DNA of 64,000 bases from Clarireedia homoeocarpa (taxonomy: Eukaryota > Ascomycota > Leotiomycetes > Helotiales > Rutstroemiaceae), in contig LNKV01000063.1 of the NCBI GenBank assembly GCA_001465935.1, forward strand, positions 1-64,000. The letters are read 5' to 3'. Position 1 is the stretch's first letter. Each line of letters opens with the position of its first letter. The position numbers and the translations under genes were made by a program. Of the stretch, positions 1 to 11,473 are shown piece after piece. The notes under the pieces were generated by a model, which saw only the letters and a list, made by a program, of their open reading frames with translations, made no database searches and had not been told where the DNA came from.

Positions 1-1570
1 AAGACACTGAATGACCTTAGAATTAACAACTAAAGAGCTAAGAGGATCATAAGGATCCGAAGGCTTATATACAGGAAGAGGTCATGTGCTTAATCACATG
101 TATGCTAATGCATGCTAATGCATGCTTGATGTCTGACTCACCCCCAGGGAGGTCATGTCCTTATGTAGCATCGTGATAATTCGGTCGGAATCATCACATC
201 TTTCTCTCTATGTTTCTTCATTCCCAATGATGAGAATTACTGCGGAGCTAGGAGTTTATATACTCCTCCACCACACAGGATGGATCAATTAGAGAGTGGT
301 TTGTTCTTGGAAAGATAGCATAAGGATATGTGGAGCTGGGTGCAACAGTTAGAAGTGAATAGCAACGTCATATCAAACCGCGCTGCCTCTTCGTACTATT
401 TGCTCACACTAGCAACTATATATATATATATATATCAAGACTTCGTTGCGAAGAGAGAACCAACTACTAGGAGACAATCGAATTTCCAGTGGCAAGCTCA
501 ATATACCTTTGGGGCTCACTCGTGTTTAGTGATTGGAATTTCTGTTCAGTGATGAAAATGTGCTCCCTGGATACGATAGACGATGGGTTAGTTCTCTTAT
601 GTATGTTATGTGCCTGTAATTGAAGAAGTATCTGCAACCACAGCAGCCAGCGGAATAAAGGCGGCAGAAGCAGCAACGAAAACGTTCTTAGATACTTATT
701 GCCAGAGCAAGGAGTTGGATAGATCGTAGTACTCCGCGTGTTTCTCTGTAAGCAAGGAGAAATGAAAAAGACAGATAGATAGATAGATTGATTGAGAAAT
801 ACTTTCACTAGAAATACTTCGATTGTGTATATATGAACTGAGGAAAATAACGGAAGAGATACGGTCAAGTTCATACAGACATCCAAGCGTTATCCTCCAG
901 GTCTTTGCTACTCTCAACCTAATAGACGGTGCCCCTCCTCTGCCAATGATTCACAATATACTTCGCAAGTGAATCTATATAAGCACAGCTTTGTATCACA
1001 CTCTAGTCCCACCTAATCATCCACGAGCCAGGCTCCCCAGAACCGTATCGGCGATATACGAACCTCATCCCGGATACCAAAAGTAAGGATAATGACGCTT
1101 AGAAATTCCTACAGTAGTGCAGCAAGTAAATACGACCGAGGAAAGCTGACCATGTGAAGAAGTTACGTTGGAAACGTCAGACTTCATTCGGTAGAGCAGA
1201 GATTGCGATCGAAGTTATCTCCTTACGTCTTCACTATTCATTTGAACTATACATAAGTTAGCCCTAGAGAAACACCAGCCAGAGTACAGTATCAATGATC
1301 CCGAGCCGTAGGATTCGCCACTCGATTCTGCAAGTTTGGATGGAGAGAGCATCGTTTTGACAATGAAGCAACTCACCGTCACCGTCACCCCTCCTCTTTC
1401 TTGACTTGGCTCACGAAGAAGAGCAGTAGCAACGAAAAATAAACCCATCCCACCCCGCCCCGCCCCGACCCGACCCGCTCGCTACGCTTTTCACCAGGAG
1501 TCCAACCAACCAATGACCGACCGCACACCGATTGATACTGATTGATGATACTGTTTGGAAGAAGTGGCGT

Positions 1571-1643
1571 ATATACATACATACATACATACATACATAC
1601 ATACATACATACATACATACATACATACATACATACATACATA
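1571..1643. repeat. (TACA)n microsatellite
   Basis: About 18 uninterrupted copies of a 4-bp unit. It creates long tyrosine/isoleucine/threonine/histidine or cysteine/methionine/tyrosine-valine frames on both strands; these are artefacts of the repeat and not genes. The same unit in the opposite orientation recurs near the other end of the window (63332-63407). Confidence 0.95.
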
Positions 1644-1744
1644 ACATACCATACCAATCCCGTGATTCCATACCCTCATCCCATATCCCCCATCACACAT
1701 CTTCAGTTGTGTTGTGACTTTGGGGAACACCCCCCCTCAACTCA

Positions 1745-1815
1745 CACTCACGCACTCACGCACTCACGCACTCACGCACTCACGCACTCACGCACTCACG
1801 CACTCACTCACTCGA
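1745..1815. repeat. 8-bp tandem repeat ACTCACGC
   Basis: Eight to nine copies of an 8-bp unit, ending in CACTCACTCACTCG. It produces a spurious Leu-Thr-His-Ser-Arg repeat frame. Confidence 0.9.
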
Positions 1816-2204
1816 GTGAGCATTATCACAAGACCAACCTTACTACGTACCATATCTATCATCCAATCTCGCCCCTTTGAAGGACCTTCGTTAGCTGCAT
1901 TCCTCTTTTCCTTTCACCTGGGAGAGAAGGCACAAGGAACAAGTAACAAGTAAGCAAGCATACTTACTTGCTTTCGTATGTAAATTAATCATAATTGATA
2001 AGGGTAGCATTCAGATATCAATTGCAGGAGAACCACCCACAACCCCCCCTTCCCCCCCGTCACACACACACACACACATACACTCAATAGATGAAAGGCT
2101 CTAATCTTTTTTCATATCAGTTCCATTTTCTTCAAAATAAAAAATAAAGATTTGGCTCAAAGCTCAATAGTTCATATACACAGGTAGGCAGACACGCAAC
2201 GCTG

Positions 2205-2236
2205 CTATGCTATGCTATGCTATGCTATGCTATGCC
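2205..2236. repeat. (CTATG)n pentanucleotide repeat
   Basis: Six to seven copies of TATGC/CTATG followed by a pyrimidine-rich stretch. No coding potential. Confidence 0.85.
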
Positions 2237-2631
2237 GTGCTTTGCTCTCCTTGCCCCCTTCTCCTTTCCCCTTCCAGCATCCCCAGAAGTCCTTCCTGTC
2301 CACCACCCACCCCACTCCTCTCATCCACCCTATAAATCCAAAGATTCCCCTCCCTCCACTCCTCTCCACCCCACTTCAAGCGAAGCTAAGCTACCAAACA
2401 AAAGAAATAGACAACCCAAACTCCATCCTCGCCAACCATAATCCCTATCCTATACACACTCTCCCAACTCTCCTAAACGCCATCCATCCAACCAATTTCC
2501 AAAGTCAAATCCGGGTATGAACAAGTTTTTGTTTGGTCTTCTTTTGGACCGGCCCTCAATATGCCAAAGCCAAGCCCAAAACCAAACTACAAGACGCGAG
2601 TCGAGGTTCAGAAGAAAGAAAAGAGAAACCC

Positions 2632-2634
<3 letters not shown>

Positions 2635-2685
<51 letters not shown>
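2635..2685. repeat. Poly-A tract of about 50 bp
   Basis: A nearly pure run of A, read as lysine codons on plus and phenylalanine on minus. It has no gene context that would make it a processed-transcript tail. It could be a slippage-prone simple repeat or the relic of a poly-A retroelement end, but no element body is visible beside it. Confidence 0.85.
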
Positions 2686-2687
<2 letters not shown>

Positions 2688-2896
2688 CATAAAAAAGCTG
2701 GAAACGGGCCAAAAGGAAAGAGCAAGAGCCCAAAGTCATAGTTTCATCCCAGTGTACATCCCGAGTTTCCCTCCCTACACTGTACCATCCATCCATAATC
2801 CAAATCCCTCAACCAAATATGTGTAAAAACCAGATTTTTGTTGAATGTTTTGAATTTGTCCGCGTTTGAATGTTTCTATTCACAATCATATCCTTT

Positions 2897-4025
2897 CTAA
2901 TCTATCGTCATTCGGTTCGATGCTACTGGATGCTTCAGATCCGGTAGCTCGGTCATATGATCCATCTTCTCCTCTTCACCACCAATCTTTCGTTTCCTCA
3001 AATGGGGCTTCAGTCCCTTATTGAAATTTGCTGTGCATAAGGATGCATTTATGATTGTTAGAATGATCAAGACAATGGTGATGACTGCGAAGCTGGTCAA
3101 ATTCTTCCGTACTGGAATGTAGCCGGCTTCCTTGGATGGTTGATACATGCGAGCAAGTTTGAAAATGAAGTAGGCCAGACCGCAAAAGAAGAGGAAAATA
3201 GTGACGAGCATGCCGGTTTTACTTTCTCGACGAGTCCAAAAGGCGGCCATGACCAGAATAAAGATGGTGACGGGAATGGCGGCAATCGTTAGGCCAAACT
3301 CGAAATCTTGAACTCCGGTAACAATAACAAGGAACTGCACAGTGAAACCCAGGAAGAAGAAGAAATCGAATTTCAACAAGGCAATGTAAATCTGAAGAAC
3401 ATTAGCACCGATAACTATCGTCTTTCACTGTCCCATCCTTACCTGATAGGTGAGATATCTGCGCTTCATCCTCAAGTCTGCACTGATGTGTTTGTAAATC
3501 GTCCAGGCAAACTCATCATAAAGCTTCCAGGCCGTGAATGACATTACAATACTGAAGAATGCGATGATGCAGGGAACGGCGAGTAGGAAAGGTTGAACCT
3601 CGGGCCAAACATGCGCATCTTCATCGATATAATGTTGAGATATTAAGGATGCGATGGCACTCTGGATTTGATCGTATTGGATAGCTGCATATATAAGCAT
3701 ACCCCCATTGTACATGCATAGTCCAATGACCTGAATCGTGTTCTTCAGTCGCAAAGAGTCGTAGACCAGGACCACTTGATAGAGGAAACCGAAAATGAAT
3801 AGGGTGAGGTATGTTGGAATGGTTCGATCGAGGGCGATTTGCGTTTTCCCAGCTACCAAACTTTCTTGAAATTCTGCAAATACATATCTGACGAAGGGGG
3901 GTTAGCACGATCATCGAGACCAACCAACTCGATGCAACCTACGATTCAATTGCTAGAACAACTGCTGCCTGCACAGTTGTTGATATCATGAACATCCACG
4001 TCCATGTTGTGTTTGGTATGTACAT
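2897..4025 (-). CDS. UPF0658 Golgi apparatus membrane protein
   Basis: Predicted multi-pass membrane protein of 340 aa in the fungal UPF0658 Golgi family, whose molecular role is not established. Three exons fit: 4025-3943, 3887-3443 and 3391-2897, with donors GTAGGT and GTAAGG and acceptors GTCAG and TTCAG. The joined frame is continuous. About seven hydrophobic segments are visible, starting with the one after MYIPNTTWTW. A conserved-looking stretch, DSLRLKNTIQVIG, follows the second. The tail is charged and cytosolic-looking. I chose the ATG at 4025 because no ATG occurs on this strand between it and about position 5000, although the frame stays open up to 4404. An N-terminal extension through an unseen upstream exon cannot be excluded. 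Family assignment is from recognition of the membrane core. Confidence 0.82.
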
Positions 4026-5000
4026 CTTTTCTCTCCGTATCGGGATCCCGTCCGACCCAGATGTGATTCCTTCTCGATGAAAATATCCGCCGACCGATTG
4101 CTGATAGGGCCCTTGATCACTAAGTGTCAACAAGGACTTTCTCGATTCGTGTCTGAAAGCCAGGTTCGCGGTGTTCAAGGCTCCTCGCGAGGAGCCAAAG
4201 CGACTGTCCGAAGGGAGGGTGTTAAATTGCTGGTTGGGTTGTGCCAAACCGTGTGTCGCAACAATCTCGCAGGTGAACGGATCAATTTGAATCAAGGCGG
4301 AAGGGGTCTCAGGAGACACAAATTGATTTCCACGCAACACCAAAGTTCGGGAGGAGACAGAGACTGGGAAGGGCTGGTCTTTGAACGATAATGGCGAAAA
4401 TTAGACACGAAGGGATGGATAATTGCAGATTTGTTGTACTCGACGGGTTCGATTATGTGTGTGATTATGGTCAGACCCGTGGTGAAACGTCTTGAGTGTG
4501 GCGTGGATTTCTTTTGCCGGTGGGTTTTGGAATGAGTAGGGGTTTAAGAGTAGGTCGGTAGGGCGAAGAGAGAAGGTCGGCAAAAGGGTGTGCGGGATTC
4601 TGTACAGTTGTTTGCGACAAGGGAGAAGAACGAGCGTATTTTGGCAGAGGTTGGAACGAAGGATTTGATAGGTATGTGGGAATACGAGGAATGATTGTTG
4701 TTGGGGAGGCGGGTAGAAGGACAGGTAGTAGAGACAGAGAGACCGAGAGACCGAGGGATGGGATATAGGAGCGATGGAGAGATGTTGAGAAGGAGATGTT
4801 GATGAGGTTGGCGAGACGGGATAGATGAGGTGGATGAGGTAGATGAGGTGGATGTAGATGTGTGGATGTGGAAGTGTGAATGTGTGGAAGTGTGGATGAG
4901 TGGATGTGTGTGGATGTGTGTGGATGTGTGGAAGTGTGGATGAGTGGATATGGAGGGTAAAGGGTAAAGGGTAAAGGAAGAAAGTGCTACGGGTACTGAG
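4026..5000 (-). other. Probable leader and promoter of the UPF0658 gene
   Basis: Read on the minus strand, this stretch is C/T-rich and contains no ATG at all, which fits a long pyrimidine-rich 5' untranslated leader plus core promoter. It includes ATCCACA-type degenerate repeats around 4840-4960. An in-frame open stretch (4026-4403) continues upstream of the chosen start without a methionine. Confidence 0.45.
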
Positions 5001-5111
5001 TGTACTGTAGTAGTGTAGTACTGTATGGGGTTTATCGTTTCTGGCAGGTCCCGACGCTATGTACCAAAGTATACTTTCTCTGCTTGGCCGCCGTCTTGGT
5101 CTGTTGGTTCT

Positions 5112-5229
5112 TGTCGCTCTTGTCGCTCTTGTCGCTCTGGTCGCTCTGGTCGCTCTTGTCGCTCTTGTCGCTCTGGTCGCTCTGGTCGCTCTGGTCGCTC
5201 TTGTCGCGCTGCTCGCTCGGGTCGCTCTT
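5112..5229. repeat. 9-bp minisatellite GTCGCTCTK
   Basis: About 13 copies of a 9-bp unit (GTCGCTCTT / GTCGCTCTG). The unit length is a multiple of three, so every frame is open and encodes a tripeptide repeat (LVA, SRS/CRS and related on plus, SDQ/SDK on minus). None looks like a real protein: there is no conserved flank and no splice-supported extension. Confidence 0.9.
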
Positions 5230-8200
5230 ATTTGCTTGCGTACGAAGGGCTTGTAGGGCGTGCATTAGTGTACGGTAGTGTACGGTAGTGTAGTGGAGGA
5301 AGTCCAGGACCAGTCCCCTGCAATGAAGAATTCAAAGAAGATCGTTTACGACGACAAGGCAGAAAGTACTTGGCTCTTGGCACTGGCACTTGGTAAAACC
5401 GTTCTTGTAAGAAATCAGAATCAATCCATTGCAATTTCATCTTCAATTTCTAGTTATTCCTCTGTATAAAAAAAAAAAAAAAAGATGATAATAATAATTA
5501 GAATTACTCCAACCAACTTGAAATACCCATGACGATAATGAAGTCATCTTTCATGTCAAACGGTTCTAGAAGAATGGCTGGTGTATTCCTATGCCCCACG
5601 ATAATCGGGCGCAGCACGCAAAGCGGACAGCCGAATGAGGCTCAGCAACGAGAAAGCAATGTCTTTCGACCCGTTGCGAGGGAACTGCGGCCTATCTCTC
5701 CAGACTGCGTACGCCGAGATGTCAGATGTCAGATGCGCAGACACAATTATGGCGTGGCAGGCAGGTGAAAAGGAGCTGTGCGGGCAGAGAGGGGGCAGAG
5801 CGGGCAGAGGGGCAGAGGAGAAGAGAAGAGCAAGACTCCATGAAACATTGTTGCCATCCCATTGGCAAAAGTTATATACAAGTATGACGCTTGATTGGTT
5901 GATTGCTTTTTACTGTTTTTTACTACTTTTTACCACTTTTTACCACTTTTTACCACTTTTTACCACCTTTTACCACTTTTTGAAGAAGGATTCATGCAGG
6001 CCCATGCAGGCCCATGCAAAGAAGCAGGACATGCACGACACGATTAAACATCTCGTATTTTTGGTCACACCAGAGGCCTTTCATTCAATCCAAACTCAAT
6101 CCAAACTCAATCCAATGGCACTTGGTTGTTTTCGGTTTCTCTGCTGCAACAAAATCAATATACTCGCCGCATGACGAGACGAACCGGTGCGATCAACCCT
6201 GTGACTTGTAGCAGGTTAGAGGAGAATGGCCTTGGTACCAACGAAAACTTGTGAGGATGGGATGAACAGTTTTGAGAAAGATGTGACGGTCCGAAGGGAA
6301 GACTTCGGGTCGCCTGCCAATAATTGCCATGCTTTTGGAAGGTCTGAAGATAAATAGATACATCTTGGCATACCCTGAATCCCGCAGAAGTGTTTCAGAA
6401 GAATTGTCACACGAGGATGAACAGGTGGATAGGCTCATCGGATAACTTCGTAGTTGGCCAAAGGATTATGTAATCTTCTGTATCCAACCACCAACCAACA
6501 TCCATACCGGAAGTACATACATACATACAGTTTGATTCGCTCTTTTACATTGATGCCCCAGGCAAAACATTTGCACTTCTCTTCTTCAAGCCCCAACACA
6601 AAGTTGAGCAAACCCAATGAAAAGAATCGAAATCCAATTAAATCTCAGATGGGCCATCAAAAATTCCCCCGATCAGGTGACCAAAGGCCAACTGAACGAT
6701 TCTCGTCACCCCGATGTGCAATGGAGGACTTGTATCGCAGCTTTCCAATGCGTGAGCTGGAAGCGCTTCAAGAAGGTAAGTATGAGGAGGAAAAGAAGGA
6801 AAGAAAAGAGGAAAGAGAAACAGGCGAGAAGAGCTTTACGAACTGAGCTTGTTCGACTAAGCGACTCACGTGACCTAGGGCAAGGTAAGTTGTGGCCGTT
6901 TGGATTGGAAAATAGGGAGGTTGGGTGCGAGGGAGCCACTTTTGGGGAAGGGAAAGTTGCTTAGGGTTAGAGAGGACGCTGCTTTGGGTTAGAGAGGGGC
7001 TTTTTTATTAACAAGTAAATGAGAAAGAGGTGAGCGGATGGCTTGAGGATGGGCGTAGCTACGGCTGAGCGGATGGCTTGAGGATGGGAGTAAGGATGAA
7101 GGGTCTAGACTTTGGAGATGCAAAGCGTATACAGGAGCTGGCTGTAATTAATTGTGTACAGGCCTGATAACTCAATATGCTCCGATATGTTTTATGCTCA
7201 GGTCGAGAATCCAAGCATAATGCTGCTTAGGGCTGGTAGCTGCTGCAGAGCGCCATTATCATCAACTTGATGAGCATCTGTGATAACCATGGAGCAACGC
7301 AGAAATTATAGTGCAAAGATCGAAATGCGCATGATACGCATGTAAAGTATCTCCAAGCATACATATGTACAGATTGCTTAACCCGAAATATACATTAGTC
7401 TGCAACTTTGTGCTTCGTGATCGTATTTCGAAGCTTAAGGCGATACAGAAACCCGGAGGAATGTTAGGGATCAAGAGCTACAATGAAAGCCGCGAAACAG
7501 ACACCAAAAAGCAAAAGTCCAAATGCCAGAGACTTGGCCTGGCTTCCAGTACCATTCTCGTGAAGACTGGGAGATTCTGCTCTCACTGCTAGTGTGTCTG
7601 TTTTTTCCCGCATCATTGCTATTCGTCAGATTCTTGACGTTGAGCTTCTGGAAAACATAACAATATCGGATAAGATATAAAATGATGCTATGTCGGAGTA
7701 CCTCGAGAACTACAAGACCAAACAGGTGAACATCTATAGAAATAAATCGTGGTTTCGGTCCAGCATGATGCGACCAAGCGACGTGTCGTCTACCCCCTGC
7801 TCCAACAGCGACATCTAATTTCTGCACCAACACTCTCACCGCACAATGTGATCCAAGCGGATTATCATACATGTCCTAATCCGATCCTGCAAAACGACAT
7901 GTACGTATTCACGTAATTGTATTCTGCATGGCGATAGCGATGTGGTTTCTTTCGCAGATACCTTCTTTCGGGGAAAAAAAAAAGCCGGAATATTGGTGAA
8001 AAACTGTGAAATCTCGCAGCTTACTGGCGTCTGGACTCTTGCTTATCCACTCCACTCATACGGCTGAAGGTTTAATTAATGGTAGCCTATTCGCAATTGC
8101 TGCAAAGTACTGGTTCCAAAATTTCACGTCGGTAGTCCTGAACAGGTCAATCGATACTCATAGTGGGTGGCCCCACTTACATAATCATTTTTCATGCAAA

Positions 8201-8383
8201 GTACTGTATGCGCTTTAAGGGGCTACCCACGATTACTTCGCTTAATAGTTGTACTGTAGTTGGATTATTGCATTTGTCTTTTACTACTTCGAAGACATAC
8301 GGCTCTTTGATTCGCGCTTTTCCTTCATCGAAGTATTTATAGCTAGTACTCAGTCAAATATAGTGGAATATCTCTTCGGCTAA
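5230..8383. other. Intergenic stretch, no recognisable gene
   Basis: Several frames of 60-180 codons exist (for example 5635-6174 plus, 6617-6964 plus, 7471-7872 minus). None resembles a family I know or shows coding-like composition. A near-perfect direct repeat of about 25 bp containing GCGGATGGCTTGAGGATGGG lies at roughly 7030-7056 and 7062-7088. The minus frame 7872-7471 starts at a true ATG and contains a hydrophobic stretch near its middle, so it is the best candidate for an unrecognised or decayed gene. Confidence 0.5.
5917..5982. repeat. 10-bp tandem repeat TTTTTACCAC
   Basis: Six to seven slightly degenerate copies of a 10-bp unit. No coding meaning. Confidence 0.85.
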
Positions 8384-8839
8384 ATGTCTTCAGTGAAGCG
8401 CTCAGCACCGCCATGGATATGGAATTCGCTGCTAGAAATTATATTGATCATCGTCTTCTCCTGGGGGGGGGGGTTGGAGTTTTATGGAATTTCACCATAT
8501 TTCCCAGTTTGTGGAAAGATGACTCCCTTGTCTTACCATATGCTATTTCCCTCCTAGGTAAGTCCCCTCAGGACTTGAATACTGACTGCCTCGGATCACG
8601 TTTACCCAGGACACACACCATCTCGTTTTTGAAAAACCCAGAGGAGACGTTCAAGCGATGCACGTAAGTCAATGTACTATCATTTTGATGACTCCAGGTC
8701 GCTAAACTTTTCAAGCAAACACTTTTCTGGTACCGCTCCATTTGTCCTCAACGTTGGTGGGTCCCGACTTATAATCATTCGCAATTCCGAAGATGTCAAA
8801 GCAGTTTGGAAGGATTCCATGTTGGAATATCAAACCGAG
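8384..8839 (+). pseudogene. Cytochrome P450 relic, N-terminal part only
   Basis: Remnant of a microsomal P450 of the CYP7/CYP8-like kind. An ATG at 8384 opens a frame with a hydrophobic anchor (SLLEIILIIVFSW). That frame is lost at a G-run at 8462-8472. Recognisable P450 sequence resumes in the next frame (LVLPYAISLLG), then after an intron-like gap (ISFLKNPEETFKRC), and after a second gap near 8667-8699 (FVLNVGGSRLIIIRN). The second gap is bounded by GTAAGT and CCAG. Only about 150 of the usual 500 residues remain. There is no I-helix, ExxR or haem-binding cysteine, and the coding match stops abruptly at 8839 against an opposite-strand relic. Frameshift plus truncation means no functional enzyme. 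Confidence 0.72.
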
Positions 8840-8840
8840 T

Positions 8841-9475
8841 AAGAATACCAAAATTTTTATAACCTCCTTTGAGTGCTATCCAAAGATCACGATTCTTATG
8901 TTGATTAACATCGACAATACTACCGTCAGCAAGGACAACCTCATAGTTCTCAACATTATCACACAATAGACCTCTCCTTGCACTAAAGAAGGGGATCCCA
9001 CCTCAATATGGTTCAGTAATGAATCATGATAAATAGGTAAAGTAGGATCGTTACTTATCACCCGTTATCAACCCCCAACTCCAATATCAGCAACTCTTCC
9101 ACCTGGATGTGGCTAGTTTCATTGCGTCAAGTACCGGAGAGCCTTCTGCCCATTTTGCGCCGCCACCGACAGAAACTAAGGACCTCTTCTCATCGACGGC
9201 CACTTGATCTATAGACCGGAGATTGATTGTAACCCCCGCGCCAATTTTTGCGGCACCGGCTTCAAGGGTGTGACCACCACTGCGCCCGGCAAATTTGACT
9301 GGGTGATGTACTGTACTAGGGTCTTGACGATGTGATGTTCGATACCTCGACAGATGAGGTCGCTGCTGCGATGCATGCTGGCGCTAATTCTTGCTCCTGA
9401 GCGGAGAAGTACGAGCTCTCTGCGGCAGCATAAGTGACAGTACCGGGGATGGTCCGGATGGATATCTTTTTTCCC
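8841..9475 (-). pseudogene. FAD-linked oxidase (berberine-bridge-like) relic
   Basis: On the minus strand, pieces of an FAD_binding_4 / BBE-like oxidase are recognisable in different frames: YFSAQEQELAPACI near 9420, then AKIGAGVTINLRSIDQVAV and LVSVGGGAKWAEGSPVLDA (9250-9130). Further on are VADIGVGG-like sequence (9090-9065) and DNVENYEVVLADGSIVDV followed by DLWIALKGG (8960-8850). These match the order of the FAD domain of that family (GGHT region, SxGGGxxW, GGxxG, DLFWALKGG). In-frame stops and shifts interrupt it at several points, and the substrate-binding half is absent. It ends head-on against the P450 relic at about 8840. Confidence 0.75.
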
Positions 9476-9481
9476 TAACAA

Positions 9482-11080
9482 TGAGTACAGAGCACAGCAC
9501 TATGATAGGTGTTAGCGAAGCTGGACATTTTTTTTTTTTTTTTTGGACGTGACTTATGGGACCTAGCCACCTACAACACCTTTCATTCCTGGCATGTCCA
9601 AGTCCGAGCTTCTGTGACGGATGATTTCTGAGTTTCCCAAGCCAAGCAGTAATGTAGTGAGAAAGGGCAAATATAAAGAAAATGCAAGGGAAGAACTTCG
9701 AGAAATGAACAAACTCCCATGTTGGTAGCCGTTTGAGCTTTTCAATTGGCCCTTCTGCACTTGTTCACCACGTGGAAATTCCAATTGAGCGGGCAGCGTA
9801 TTTATATAAGATTACCTTTCTGATAATTGAACCAAAAATATCCAGCTTTGAAGATGCTTGTCACGCTCCACAAGAAAGCATGTAGCGAGAACCTGATTTG
9901 CAGATTCTCGCTCTCATTCATGAAAGTCTTTTGTTGGTTCTAACTTCAATAAATCATACAGAATAAAAGAGATAAGTGCTGCGCATCAGATGTCTGCTTC
10001 GAGAGTACAGTTCGTATGCAGTTCGAATGCGGGTTTTATGTTGGCTCGTTATTGGTTGTATATATAGCAAAATTCGAAAAAAAAAAAATACGGCGTCGTA
10101 AAGAACGCCTACTGAGCTAGTACACAACTGATGCATTCAAGGTACGTTTTCTCTCCCAGAACCTCTAGCGGTATCACGTATACTAACCAGTACTTGATCA
10201 GTTGAGTTTCGCAGCGTCTTCTCTTCTTGGCCCCAGCTGTATTCTTTGCTAAGTCATCGATATCGTTTCTCTCTACCTTCGATTATTCTCGCACTCCAAA
10301 AATCGCTTCAGAACTAGAATATATCTCACACTAGCATTCTACTTCTGCCTTTACCGGGTAGAAGTGTCTATAGAAATCGCATTTTGTGCGCCATTTCATG
10401 GGGAGTCAGGCTGGGGTGACCTAAAGTTGCTCAAGTATTGCCAACGTACACTGCGAACATACTGGTAAACTTTTGGATTTTATGGATTCCGCTTCCTATT
10501 ATCTGGCGATTACAAATGGGGTCCAAAAACATGTCTTTGGTTGGTGGGGTCTTTGCTACTGCGATTTTTTGTGTATGATTACCATCTAATTGATGAAAAG
10601 TATCTAATTGCACTACGGGAGTTGTGGCCAGTGTCATAGGACTAGTGTATCGTGTGAAGGTTTTCAAATCAACTGACGACACTTGGAATCAAAACATTCT
10701 TTTCCTGGCAATGTTGGTAGTCACCACCCTAAGAATGCTTCCAGGGCTAACGTCATATCAATAATATCTTTGAGATAAACGCAGCTATTATCTGCGGTTC
10801 CATGCCCGCTTTCGCTTCTCTTATAAAACGTATCAGTAGAAGGAAGGTCGCTTGTTCTAAGAGTCATAGATCAAGCGCTCCATCCAAGATCAAAGGAAGT
10901 CGCCAAGGCAGAACGGAGGTTAAGGGCAGACAACGGATCTACTGCCACTCGTGGCAGTCTTGTAGCAGATTTGAGAAGCATCTGAGTATGGCGTGCTTGT
11001 GTGAGCTGCACACTGTTAGCATCAGTACACGTACGGAAGAACCGCCAACTTGATAGCAAAAAGCCGGTTTTCATTGGTTT
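9482..11080. other. Decayed accessory DNA, no intact gene
   Basis: Apart from the rhodopsin-domain relic at about 10225-10690, nothing here supports a gene. Short poly-T and poly-A runs occur at 9531-9544 and 10077-10088. Open frames are short and without recognisable domains. Confidence 0.5.
10225..10690 (+). pseudogene. Rhodopsin-domain (SAT4/PTH11-like) membrane protein relic
   Basis: Fragments in more than one frame match the fungal rhodopsin-like integral membrane domain. A helix followed by RLFSHSKNRFRTRIYL (about 10285-10335) corresponds to the FYLRxFPxxxFR region. WILWIPLPIIWRLQM (about 10474-10520) corresponds to the conserved L-P-x-P-x-x-W-x-L-Q-M helix. DDTWNQN near 10677 corresponds to the DxTWxxx loop. 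Stops and shifts separate the parts and no start is visible. It is related in type to the intact gene at 28832-30151. Confidence 0.55.
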
Positions 11081-11473
11081 GGCAGGCCGAGCCTGTGGGG
11101 AAGTTGTGAAAATCCAAAAGTGACGCCACTTTCTGGGGAAGTGACTATTTGGGCTTATATTTTGGTTTCACAGAAGTGTATTGGCGGTCTCAAATTTTAA
11201 GTGGAAACTATTCGCGAATAGCTATCAATAACCTCAACCAATTGATATAACTTCTTTCTCCCAAACTTGATGCGCAACAAATTCCAGCATGTGGAAGTTG
11301 TGCCGCCGCACTTGTGTAGTACCTGATTCCGTAGTAAAGATAGGGGATAATGGGGGTGTGGTTTAACTAGTAACATTGCTAACACTGTTCATATGAAACC
11401 AAAATATAAGCCCAAATAGTCACTTCTCTAGAAGTGGCTTCACTTTTGGATTTTTACAGGTCATGCTTGCCGA
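11081..11473. mobile_element. MITE-like element with long terminal inverted repeats
   Basis: About 60 bp at 11109-11170 (starting AATCCAAAAGTGACGCCACT) recur as reverse complement at 11395-11455 with only a few differences. The identity includes an unbroken AGTGACTATTTGGGCTTATA block. Beyond a 12-bp gap on the left arm, a weaker match (GGCAGGC..CCTGT versus GGCAAGC..CCTGT) extends both arms outward, giving arms of about 75-90 bp and a total of about 390 bp. The interior has no coding capacity. This is the architecture of a non-autonomous DNA transposon. A clear target-site duplication could not be picked out by eye, so the exact ends and superfamily are open. Confidence 0.75.

Larger units (their letters stand above)
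1..2896. other. Intergenic stretch, no gene seen
   Basis: No open frame here resembles a known protein. The frames that exist are short or are created by simple repeats. The stretch holds an alternating ATGCTAATGC motif near 100-126, a TACA tetranucleotide array, an ACTCACGC array, a TATGC array and a long poly-A tract, listed separately where long enough. The right end is the 3' side of the UPF0658 gene, which ends at 2897 on the minus strand. Confidence 0.6.

Noticed and set aside
5000..5288. Open frames with LVA, SRS or SDQ repeats
   Set aside because: All arise from the 9-bp minisatellite. Every frame is open on both strands, which argues against selection on any one.
6961..7000. TTAGGGTTAG, a telomere-like motif
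   Set aside because: Only one and a half copies of TTAGGG, followed by unrelated sequence. Not a telomere or an interstitial array.
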